Below are positions 35,732-43,149 of a stretch of DNA of 64,000 nucleotides, piece after piece. The notes beneath the pieces were generated by a model, which searched no databases, was not told where the DNA came from, and saw nothing but the letters and a program-made list of their open reading frames with translations. Both the position numbers and the translations under genes were made by a program. Positions within the stretch are counted from its first letter, which is position 1. Each line of letters begins with the position of its first letter. The stretch comes from CALARM01 sp964431735 (GTDB lineage Bacteria > Vulcanimicrobiota > SpSt-956 > JAKJGF01): NCBI GenBank assembly GCA_964431735.1, contig CAYSLJ010000007.1, positions 13,883 to 77,882 on the forward strand, in the 5' to 3' direction.

Positions 35732-37007
35732 CCTTCCAAACTCCCATACCTTCAGCAATGTACCAGATCAGAAGTTCTCCGGTCAAAATGCGGTTTACTT
35801 CACATCTCCCTCTGTTTTCCTTTCCCGTTGCCATGACCCTTGAAGGACAATCACCGCCGCAGTGCCAGTAGCAAAAACATTCTCTGCAATTATTTCTGAG
35901 ACTCTTCTGTTTATCCATAAATTCATAAATTTTATTTTCATCTACATTTACCGAAGATGTAACATTACCTGCAGTGAACAGCGGAAACAGGGGATGACTT
36001 CTGTCATGAATTTCAAAACATGTTACTATGTCTCCCTGTGGTGTTACTACCAGACAGTCTTCGGCACAGAGGCAGAATGATGAAGCTATGAGCCAGGGTC
36101 TTGCACCGGAATAAAATACATGTCTTCCGTAATCTATTCCTGTTTCAAAGGCTTTTATAAAAGAAGATGTAAAAGATTTTATATGACTTTTTGAAGGATC
36201 TTTGTATATGCCCCTTTTATTCACGTAACATGGTTCGATCTGTACTGTCTTACATTCTGTTTCCTCACAGATAAAAGATATAGAATCGGGAAGCCTGTCA
36301 AAACTGTCAGGCACCGAGGTAATGCGTATGGAATAGGGTATTTTAAATCTATCAAATTCTTTTATTGTTTTTATGACAGAGTAAAAAGAACTTTTGCCGT
36401 TCCTGAGAGGTCTCTGTTTTTCCTGTATTTCAGCTATGCCGTCAAAAGAGATATTCAGAGAATCAAAATTTTTTACAATAAATTCTTTCTGATAATCTTC
36501 GAGAACACCGTTTGTTGACATAGAGAGTTTACATGGTAAATCCCTGCTTTTTGCATATTCTACAGTTTCTTTGAGTGTTTCCCAGTTCATCGTCGGTTCC
36601 CCTCCTCCGTGAAAGGAAACGGAAAAATTCGCCGCCTTTTTTTCTGAAGCATTTCTGTAAATATAATCAATAACCGTTCTGGCAACAGAAAAAGACATGT
36701 TCAGATTTTTATTTTCTCCTCCTCTTGCATAACAGTAAGTGCATTTCATGTTACAGTTACCTGTCATTAAAAGAGCTGTTTTGACAGGTTTATATTCATG
36801 TATGGAACATTCCAAAACATCCGGATCGTCTCTCCAGAAATTTATAGAATCAAGAAATTTTTCCGCATCACTGTAACTGTAACGGCAGATGCCGGCAATT
36901 TTTTCTTTCAGATAAAGAGCCATTTTTTTATTTGCAATAAAAGCCAGTCTGATAAGAGGTCTGTAAATGATAAATTCTTTTTTAAAGGGAATGATATATA
37001 GTTCCAT
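35706..37007 (-). CDS. Radical SAM/SPASM peptide-modifying-type enzyme
   Basis: 433 aa. An N-terminal region (1-70) of the kind that binds leader peptides precedes the radical SAM core with CNMKCTYCY (C85, C89, C92), which ligates the SAM-cleaving 4Fe-4S cluster, and SFHGGGEPTMNW. The C-terminus has SPASM-type cysteines (CAEDCLVVTPQGDIVTC, NCRECFCYWHCGGDC) for auxiliary clusters. The family modifies ribosomal peptides, for example with thioether or C-C cross-links, or matures enzymes. No precursor is adjacent. The sequence after GVWKG is read from a dispersed repeat, so the original C-terminus may have been altered. Confidence 0.88.
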   Translation of the reverse strand: MELYIIPFKKEFIIYRPLIRLAFIANKKMALYLKEKIAGICRYSYSDAEKFLDSINFWRDDPDVLECSIHEYKPVKTALLMTGNCNMKCTYCYARGGENKNLNMSFSVARTVIDYIYRNASEKKAANFSVSFHGGGEPTMNWETLKETVEYAKSRDLPCKLSMSTNGVLEDYQKEFIVKNFDSLNISFDGIAEIQEKQRPLRNGKSSFYSVIKTIKEFDRFKIPYSIRITSVPDSFDRLPDSISFICEETECKTVQIEPCYVNKRGIYKDPSKSHIKSFTSSFIKAFETGIDYGRHVFYSGARPWLIASSFCLCAEDCLVVTPQGDIVTCFEIHDRSHPLFPLFTAGNVTSSVNVDENKIYEFMDKQKSLRNNCRECFCYWHCGGDCPSRVMATGKENRGRCEVNRILTGELLIWYIAEGMGVWKGFSDRFGH

Positions 37008-37036
37008 GATTATGTCCTGTGTGATGCCTTATAATC

Positions 37037-37148
37037 GTGACGCGTAACGCGTAACACGTGACGCGTGTTTTACCGGTACCGGGCGACCACAGGGGGGCGC
37101 CCATGCTGAATCACCCTTCACGACTTACGACTCACTACTCACTACTCA
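37037..37148. repeat. Bipartite heptamer arrays between two radical SAM genes
   Basis: 37037-37062: CGTNACG units beside the downstream start, stop-free on the minus strand. 37120-37148: ACGACTT/ACTACTC units beside the upstream stop, reading GTGAGTA and containing the stop codon itself (37142-37144). Confidence 0.82.
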
Positions 37149-38443
37149 CGATTCTCATATAAACATGTCATCAAAATCCATTTCAAAGCAATTTCTTTCT
37201 TTACGCGGCAGAGAAAACCTTCTTTTTCATTATTTTCTGTTAAGGAGCATATTTCAGGACATTCTCCCGAACAGTGATATATATTTATACACTTATTGCA
37301 TTTCTCCGGTAATGGTTTATGTCTGTAAAAATCGATTAATTCATTATTTATCCTGATATTTCCATGATGTACATTACCTGTCATCATTTCTGGTCTCACA
37401 GAACTATCTGTGCAGAAAAAACAGCCGCTTATCCCGTTGCCGGGGATTAAATGGAGCACATTACGAAACATGCTGCAGTAGCTTCTGTGAAGTTCATTGA
37501 GTCTTACTCCTCCGTATGTAAGATTACATCCCAGTTCTTCAGCTTTTTTCTGAGCTTCTATAAAATGTTCTGCAAAGAGTGAAGCATCTTCACTTTTAAA
37601 AGGTGCTCTGTCTCTGTTCCATACTTCATAGACAGGCTCAAATCTCATATTAACGGCAGAGAGTTTTTCATAAAGATATGTTGCAATATGAGACTGATGT
37701 GTAACTGTTTCAGGTGTGATTGTAGCGCGAACCGACATTGATATTCCCCGGCTGTTAATAATTTCTGCCGTCCTTTCCACGCAGGTAGATGATGGTTCTC
37801 CATTTTTTAGAGGCCTCTGCCTGTCCTGAATAAAAGGAGGGCCGTCACAGGACAGGGCTATATGATTGAAGTGGTTGCAGAGCCATATTACATGTTCTTC
37901 TTCCATTACACCGTTTGTGACGATAGTTCCATGCCAGGTCACATTAAATTCTTCTGCCATCTTTCTGGTAATATATTCGAATCTCACTACCTGTTCCCAT
38001 TGGACGGAAGGTTCGCCTCCGCCGTGGAGGACAAAAAGGAAAGGGTGTTTTTTTTCCCTGCATATATTTAATACGTATTCTGCTGCAGCAATTACAGCTT
38101 TTTCATCGATATAACAGGAATGTTTACTCACTTTACCTGTGTAACAGTAAGAACATTTAAGATTGCATCTATCTGACAGATAAAGAGTGAGGCATACAGG
38201 TTCAAATGGTGAAATTAAAATCTTTTCCCATGTTTTTTGAACTTTTAAAGCACACTCTGTCAGTTTAAGAGCAAGATTTTTTATTTTTTCGGAAACATTA
38301 TTTTTTGAAGAGGCAAAAAACTTTTTCAATTCCTCTCCGGAGGAAGAAGAAACGCGACATATATAACCGGGAATATATAATATATTATAATCTTCTATAA
38401 GAAATACAGGTAAATCTTTATGGATTTTAGTAACATGAGCCAT
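37142..38443 (-). CDS. Radical SAM/SPASM peptide-modifying-type enzyme
   Basis: 433 aa. Radical SAM motif CNLKCSYCY (C93, C97, C100) and LHGGGEPSVQW; SPASM region GCFFCTD... and KCNKCINIYHCSGECPEIC. The N-terminal ~85 residues (FLIEDYNILYIPGYICRV) look like the leader-recognition region common in this class. It lies between the WD40 protein gene (66 bases upstream) and a second radical SAM gene. The last residues YENRE and the TAG stop are read from the repeat tail and a heptamer array, so the natural C-terminus may have been different. Confidence 0.88.
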   Translation of the reverse strand: MAHVTKIHKDLPVFLIEDYNILYIPGYICRVSSSSGEELKKFFASSKNNVSEKIKNLALKLTECALKVQKTWEKILISPFEPVCLTLYLSDRCNLKCSYCYTGKVSKHSCYIDEKAVIAAAEYVLNICREKKHPFLFVLHGGGEPSVQWEQVVRFEYITRKMAEEFNVTWHGTIVTNGVMEEEHVIWLCNHFNHIALSCDGPPFIQDRQRPLKNGEPSSTCVERTAEIINSRGISMSVRATITPETVTHQSHIATYLYEKLSAVNMRFEPVYEVWNRDRAPFKSEDASLFAEHFIEAQKKAEELGCNLTYGGVRLNELHRSYCSMFRNVLHLIPGNGISGCFFCTDSSVRPEMMTGNVHHGNIRINNELIDFYRHKPLPEKCNKCINIYHCSGECPEICSLTENNEKEGFLCRVKKEIALKWILMTCLYENRE

Positions 38444-38503
38444 TCACGCGTCACGCGTCACGCGTCACGCGTCACGCATCACGCATCACGCATCACGCAT
38501 CAC
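38444..38503. repeat. Heptamer array between WD40 and radical SAM genes
   Basis: About eight units shifting from CACGCGT to CACGCAT. On the minus strand they read CGTGATG then CGTGACG, TGA-rich after the WD40 stop. This is an exception to the start-side rule, since it also abuts the next start. Confidence 0.88.
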
Positions 38504-38509
38504 GATTCC

Positions 38510-39913
38510 TCAATTGGGATAATAATAAGTAGTATAATAAGTATATGTATAGGTATAGGTATATGTATAGGTATCAGTATAAGTTTTGGTATCCTTGTAA
38601 GTTTTCAGCCATTCTTCGTAGGAAACGCAGTTACATGCTGCTCTGTCTATAAAGCTCATGTCATAAGAAACACAGGTACAGGAAGCTGCAATACTTCCCG
38701 GCACACAGTTACAGATACATATGGCTCCTGCAGGTATGATCATCCAGTAGGGGATGGTATAAACTATCCATTCCCCGGTAACTGTTTGAATTTTATACTG
38801 GATTCCTTTTACAGTATGGGAACATATTTTAAGATCCACAAGGGATGTTTTATATTTACCTGAAGGTAAATTCCATATGATAATCGTATTATCTGTGCTT
38901 CCCGATGCAAAGTTTTTCCCGTCAGGTGTTATTGCCAGTGAAGTAACCCAGTCATTGTGGCCTTTCAGGGTTTTAACCAGTGTTCCTCTTGGGAAAGACC
39001 ATATTTTTATTGTTTTATCTCTGCTTCCTGATATGAGTTGTTTTCCGTCAGGTGTTATTGCCAGTGAAGTAACCCATCCGGTATGTTTCGACAGGTTTTT
39101 TAGCATAGCTCCGTCAGGTAAAGACCAGAGTTTTATTGTTTTATCGGCACTGGCCGAAGCGAGTATTTTTCCGTCCTGACTCAGAGCCAGATCTGTAATC
39201 ATTTCATTATGGCCTGTAATGGTATTTAACAGTTCACCTGTAGACAGATCCCAGAGTTTTATAGTTCTGTCTGTGCTGCCTGATATGAGAATCTTTCCAT
39301 CGGGAGTAATGGAAAGAGCGGTAACAGACAGAAGATGTCCGTCCAGACCGCTTACAGTTTCTTCCATAAAATCCCATATCTTTATTGTATTATCCTTACA
39401 GCCTGCTATCAGTTTTGTGCCATCGGGAGAAAATATAAGAGCACAGGCAGGTGCCGGTAGTCCTCCCAGTGTTTTTATCTGGCCTTCTGACCAGAGTTTT
39501 ATAGTATTATCTTTGGCTGCCGAAACTAATATGAGTCCTTCAGGGCTTATTGTAAGAGCAGTTATGCCGTCTTTATGTTCTTCAAGAGCTTTATAAAAAG
39601 CACCGTCAGGGAGAGTCCAGAGTTTCAGACTGCAGTCATCGCTTCCAGAAACAAGAGATTTACCGTCAGATGTAATGGCAAGAGCCCTTATAGCTTTGCT
39701 GTGAGACATGGCATCTTCATGGGTTTTACCGTCTGCAATACCGGAACATATGAAAGCTCCTGCCACAGCAGCTGTAGCAGTAAGGAAATCTCTTCTTGTA
39801 AGAACCCATTTTGATCCTTTCCGTTTAACGGCAAATATTTCCGGTTCTTCTTCCGATTGGATTTCATCAGGTTTTTCTTCGTGTGATTTTTTTTCTTCCA
39901 TAAAAATCATCAT
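38510..39913 (-). CDS. Tat-exported WD40 protein with Cys-rich tail and Thr-Tyr repeat
   Basis: 467 aa. An acidic N-terminus precedes a twin-arginine signal (TRRDFLTATAAVAGAFICSG, R40-R41). Residues ~70-365 are seven WD40 blades with GHNDWVTSLAITPDGK and DKTIKIW strands, a full propeller. The C-terminus is peculiar: seven cysteines at 399, 401, 403, 412, 414, 427 and 429 (CICNC, CTCVSY, CNCVSY), then TYKDTK and a Thr-Tyr tail (444-467, TYTYTYTYTYTYY). Radical SAM genes flank it on both sides, so the tail may be a modification substrate (inference). It has its own promoter at 39942-39970. The start is one of M1, M2 or M5. Confidence 0.85.
   Translation of the reverse strand: MMIFMEEKKSHEEKPDEIQSEEEPEIFAVKRKGSKWVLTRRDFLTATAAVAGAFICSGIADGKTHEDAMSHSKAIRALAITSDGKSLVSGSDDCSLKLWTLPDGAFYKALEEHKDGITALTISPEGLILVSAAKDNTIKLWSEGQIKTLGGLPAPACALIFSPDGTKLIAGCKDNTIKIWDFMEETVSGLDGHLLSVTALSITPDGKILISGSTDRTIKLWDLSTGELLNTITGHNEMITDLALSQDGKILASASADKTIKLWSLPDGAMLKNLSKHTGWVTSLAITPDGKQLISGSRDKTIKIWSFPRGTLVKTLKGHNDWVTSLAITPDGKNFASGSTDNTIIIWNLPSGKYKTSLVDLKICSHTVKGIQYKIQTVTGEWIVYTIPYWMIIPAGAICICNCVPGSIAASCTCVSYDMSFIDRAACNCVSYEEWLKTYKDTKTYTDTYTYTYTYTYTYYTTYYYPN
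38513..38590. repeat. Hexanucleotide microsatellite encoding the Thr-Tyr tail
   Basis: Near-perfect GTATAG/GTATAT hexamers (GTATATGTATAGGTATAGG and on) in frame with the WD40 gene. Hexamer gain or loss changes the tail by one Thr-Tyr pair without frameshift. Confidence 0.8.
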
Positions 39914-39941
39914 CCTTCCGGTAATTGGTTTCTAATTTTAT

Positions 39942-39970
39942 ATCTTAGAATATTAAGGTACGTATGTCAA
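39942..39970 (-). promoter_or_regulatory. Sigma-70-type promoter of WD40 gene
   Basis: On the minus strand TTGACA (39970-39965), a 17-bp spacer and TAAGAT (39947-39942), about 30 bases before the first ATG, with GGAAGG directly before it. Confidence 0.55.
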
Positions 39971-39977
39971 TATTAAA

Positions 39978-40029
39978 TCGTGATGCGTGATGCGTGATGC
40001 GTAATGCGTGATGCGTGATGTGTGATGCG
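39978..40029. repeat. GTGATGC heptamer array
   Basis: Seven units including one GTAATGC and one GTGATGT variant, upstream of the WD40 promoter. Confidence 0.88.
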
Positions 40030-40118
40030 TATTTTCACCTGTACCGGGCGAACAGCGTTCGCCCCTACAACTCACTATTCACCGGTAACTGATAACTGGT
40101 AACTGGTAACTGGTAATA

Positions 40119-40329
40119 CCAGGTTGCTATCAACCATAGCGCTTTGCCTGCCTGGTGCTCCGTAGAAAAAAATATCACGGCGGCACAAGTCTATTTGAAT
40201 AAAATATAATGAAAAGTGGCATTATGTAAGCTCTAACAAATATGTCTGTTCCAGTTTAGATTTTTTTCGGAGGAGCGCCAGGCGGGCAAAGCCAGGAGAT
40301 CTATAATACCAAAATTGATAGCGAAATGG
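40119..40329. mobile_element. MITE family C, TA-flanked, copy 1
   Basis: 211 bp with terminal inverted repeats (CCAGGTTGCTATCAA and TTGATAGCGAAATGG), flanked by TA (40117-40118, 40330-40331). Subterminal inverted arms GCTTTGCCTGCCTGGTGCTC and GAGCGCCAGGCGGGCAAAGC. A second copy lies at 48689-48886 in reverse orientation. Confidence 0.78.
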
Positions 40330-40359
40330 TATAACTGGTAACTGATAACTGGTCACTGG

Positions 40360-41319
40360 TTACTGCTCACTGCTTCTCACCCGTTTCATAGCTGCCGAAA
40401 GGCATCCGCCTCTGCATGTTTTCATTTCCCTCCACCTGCATAGTTCACACTTCTTATAAATACCGGTTATGCGGAACATGTGCAGTTCTTCATTGAATAT
40501 TTCCTGACAGTCCATTGCAGTAATAGAGTCATTCAGAGTCAAATGCCATCGTGATGCAAGGCCGTAACATGGCACAATGGAACCGTCTGGCATAATATCC
40601 GGCATGGGTCCGCAGTGAAGCCCAATTGGCACAGGGTGGAGATGGACTGTTTCAATAAAACCTTCGGGAAACATACATGGGACAAAACCACAGTCAAAAT
40701 TTAATACTATTCTGTGTTCCATAGACTCTTCGAAAAAATCTGCAATAGAAGAACCTGCTTTTTCATAATGTTTCGGATGGACGTAAGTGTTGTCATGGTC
40801 AAGACATGGATGGGCAAGGCCCAGTCTTATGTTTCTGCCGAGATTATATTCTTCTATCAGATCTATAAGAAAAGAAGGTTTTACCAGGGGATTATGTATA
40901 TTAAAACATGGCGTAATTTTTTCGGATAATTCCTTGAAGGTCTGTAGCTGTTTTTCTTTTTCTTCAATCTGCTGTTCTTCAGGTGAGTTTATATTAACAA
41001 TAACAGTCAGTTCTTCAGCACTTAACGTTTTTAAATATGACAGAAGTTTCCTCTCTATAAGGCCATTGGAAAATATAATAACTTTAAAGTTTTCTTCCAG
41101 AGATTTTTCAATAAACCATGTCAGGTCAGGGTGAAGGGAAGGTTCTCCTCCCAGGATTTTTACATGTTTTATACCGGATCTTTTAAGAAAATCAAGTGCC
41201 ATAAGAAATGTTTTGCGAGACATAAACTGTTCATGAGAGATTTTCTTTTTTCTGATAGATTCCGCAAAACAATAGGAACATTTACGGTTACAGAGCAGTG
41301 TAACTGATATGTTTGCCAT
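40360..41319 (-). CDS. Radical SAM protein with short Cys-rich C-terminus
   Basis: 319 aa from the ATG at 41319, two bases after the upstream stop; a TTG start 20 codons earlier would overlap that gene. Radical SAM motif CNRKCSYCF (C10, C14, C17) starts at the very N-terminus, with no leader-binding region, and ILGGEPSLHP follows. The C-terminus (CELCRWREMKTCRGGC) carries a reduced SPASM/Twitch-type set. The preceding small PqqD-like protein could supply peptide recognition in trans. The final residues and TAA stop (40360-40362) lie in a GGTAACT heptamer array. Confidence 0.85.
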   Translation of the reverse strand: MANISVTLLCNRKCSYCFAESIRKKKISHEQFMSRKTFLMALDFLKRSGIKHVKILGGEPSLHPDLTWFIEKSLEENFKVIIFSNGLIERKLLSYLKTLSAEELTVIVNINSPEEQQIEEKEKQLQTFKELSEKITPCFNIHNPLVKPSFLIDLIEEYNLGRNIRLGLAHPCLDHDNTYVHPKHYEKAGSSIADFFEESMEHRIVLNFDCGFVPCMFPEGFIETVHLHPVPIGLHCGPMPDIMPDGSIVPCYGLASRWHLTLNDSITAMDCQEIFNEELHMFRITGIYKKCELCRWREMKTCRGGCLSAAMKRVRSSEQ

Positions 41320-41321
41320 AA

Positions 41322-41681
41322 TTATTTTTTTATCATCCACTTCCCTTCTTCCCACAGTGAAAGAGTCTTTTTTATCCACAGAGCTGTTTTTTCTTTATCC
41401 CTGTGAGTAATTGCGGATATGATAATTGTAATTCTTTCAGCCGGTATGTTTCCTGAAAGCATATCCCACAGAGCAGCTTCAGGCCAGGGAAGAAATAACA
41501 GATTTCCTGTTTTTCTGTTAATTAGTCTTATGCCTCTGTATTCCACCGTCCAGGATATGGGAACGTGACGCGTGACGCGTGACGCGTTACGCGTAGATGC
41601 CCCTTCGTTTTTCTCATTTGTGTCGTAATTCATGAAATCGTAATGCGTGATGCGTAATGTCTGTGACCCATTATCTGTCAC
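41322..41681 (-). CDS. PqqD-like (RRE-type) small protein with repeat-derived N-terminus
   Basis: 119 aa from GTG 41681, which overlaps the upstream TGA and is preceded by AGGAG. Residues 41-119 (VEYRGIRLINRKTGNLLFLP, AALWDMLSGN, then a helix ending SLWEEGKWMI) resemble PqqD-type peptide-recognition winged helices. Residues 7-40 are translated from dispersed heptamer repeats (LRITHYD from GTAATGC units, TRNASRVTRH from CGTNACG units), inserted in frame. It lies between two radical SAM genes with overlapping or abutting ends, so the three form a translationally coupled unit. A leader-peptide-binding role is inferred from similarity by eye. Confidence 0.65.
   Translation of the reverse strand: MTDNGSQTLRITHYDFMNYDTNEKNEGASTRNASRVTRHVPISWTVEYRGIRLINRKTGNLLFLPWPEAALWDMLSGNIPAERITIIISAITHRDKEKTALWIKKTLSLWEEGKWMIKK
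41565..41660. repeat. Two heptamer arrays inside a coding sequence
   Basis: 41565-41596 (CGTGACGC units) and 41639-41660 (CGTAATGCGTGATGC) lie within the PqqD-like gene and keep its frame open on the minus strand. Confidence 0.82.
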
Positions 41682-42994
41682 GCTTCTCCTATAAGGTCGG
41701 AAGTCTGAAATACCATTCTTTCAAGTTCTTTTCTGTTATTTATAAAATCTTCCATAAGGCCTGTATATCCCAGGTCATAAAGGAGATTACACACTGTGAT
41801 TATACGTGTCTGAATACAGAAATCATCATATTCTTCAGTGTTATGATGGACATGGCACCCTCCGGCACAGTGAAACCTGGCAATACATTTTCTGCAGAGT
41901 TTTTTTTCATATGTCAGGTGTCTTATGCTTTTCAGATTATCTTCGTTAATATGGATTCCTGAATTATCTATATGACCGAAGGTTAAATCGAGGCTTTTTT
42001 TTTCCCATTCTTCCTTCTGAAGATAACAGGCACTTATAGTTCCTTCAGGTGATACAATGATAGTGTCTTTCCCGACAGGGCAGAAACTGTGATGCAGTGT
42101 GCCTGTAGATGCAGGGCCATAGACCGGTGTGACGCCACAGGTTCTCGCAATAGTTGCAGCCTTTATATAATTTACTGCAAATTTCCATGGGTCAGGAGGA
42201 TGAAGTTCTGTATCTCCTGTTTCCCTGAGAACTTCAAAATCTATGGAAGAAGGTTTACAGATTCTACAGAGCCTGTGAGCAATTTCTCCCATTCTTTCTA
42301 CTGTTTCCTCTGTAACACAGACCCTTGTACAGAGTTTGGCAGGACTTCTGCCCAGCAAAAAGGCATTTCTCTCAACAGTATGTGATGTTTTTCCTCCCGT
42401 TTTAAGAGGTCTGTATCTGTTCTGAATATCTTCCGGTCCGTCCAGGGAAAGAACTACTGTGTCAAAATAATCTCCGATAAAAGAACAGGTGTCTTCATCG
42501 AAAAAACCGTTTGTAGAAACTTTAAAGACAGGTTTCACATTGTATGTTGCGCAGACCATGTTAGTCCTGTATACTGCCACCCTTATCACATCAGGTGCAC
42601 AAAAAGGCTCTCCTCCGAAGAAATGTATTTCAACCTCTTTTCTGTTCTGTTTTATCACATGATCTGCCATCCAGTCCACACATAAAATGGCCAGGGAAAA
42701 ATCCATGACAGAAGCGTCTTTACAGGAACCGAATCCGCAGTAAAGGCAGTTGAAATTACAGGATCTGGTAGGAATAAGACCCAGAAAGTCAGGATTTACA
42801 TGGCCTCTGTTTGGTCCAGGCATACATGCCGGTTTCTCTGAAAGACTTCTGTAAAGATCATAGAGGGCTTTATTCTTTAAATTTTTGTCTTTCAATGATT
42901 TTACTGCAGATCTGTTCAAAAGTGCAGTAATATTATGAAGAGGGCTGTGCATGATATATTTGTCTGATACAGGTACTGTAAATACATAATCCAT
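41678..42994 (-). CDS. Radical SAM/SPASM peptide-modifying-type enzyme
   Basis: 438 aa. A leader-recognition-like N-terminus (1-70) precedes CNFNCLYCGFGSC (C79, C83, C86) and FFGGEPFCAPDV. The SPASM region includes FCPVGKDTIIVSPEGTISAC and LCRKCIARFHCAGGCHVHH, followed by a late cysteine (DDFC). It starts an apparent operon with the PqqD-like protein and the short radical SAM protein: the PqqD-like GTG overlaps its stop. The substrate is unknown. Confidence 0.88.
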   Translation of the reverse strand: MDYVFTVPVSDKYIMHSPLHNITALLNRSAVKSLKDKNLKNKALYDLYRSLSEKPACMPGPNRGHVNPDFLGLIPTRSCNFNCLYCGFGSCKDASVMDFSLAILCVDWMADHVIKQNRKEVEIHFFGGEPFCAPDVIRVAVYRTNMVCATYNVKPVFKVSTNGFFDEDTCSFIGDYFDTVVLSLDGPEDIQNRYRPLKTGGKTSHTVERNAFLLGRSPAKLCTRVCVTEETVERMGEIAHRLCRICKPSSIDFEVLRETGDTELHPPDPWKFAVNYIKAATIARTCGVTPVYGPASTGTLHHSFCPVGKDTIIVSPEGTISACYLQKEEWEKKSLDLTFGHIDNSGIHINEDNLKSIRHLTYEKKLCRKCIARFHCAGGCHVHHNTEEYDDFCIQTRIITVCNLLYDLGYTGLMEDFINNRKELERMVFQTSDLIGEA

Positions 42995-43149
42995 AATATT
43001 TACTTCTATTTTTTTAAGTTCAATCCTGCTTTTAAGTTATTTATTCCTCCTGCCCGCCGTGGCTGACCGTAGATTTAACGGAGCGTAAAAAAATAACCAT
43101 ATCATATTTATAATCGTGACGACAAATTAAATTCTAAAAGTTATGAAAT

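Larger units (their letters stand above)
39914..40359. other. Intergenic region: promoter, heptamers and a MITE-like element
   Basis: No gene is seen. From WD40 outward: promoter (39942-39970), seven GTGATGC units (39978-40029, stop-free on the coding strand), GGTAACT units (40083-40115), a 211-bp TA-flanked element (40119-40329), and GGTAACT/GGTCACT units (40333-40375) running into the next gene's stop. Confidence 0.8.

Noticed and set aside
38420..38863. 147-codon + strand frame over the WD40 3' end
   Set aside because: Antisense to the Cys-rich tail and started within a heptamer array; the minus-strand WD40 frame explains the region.
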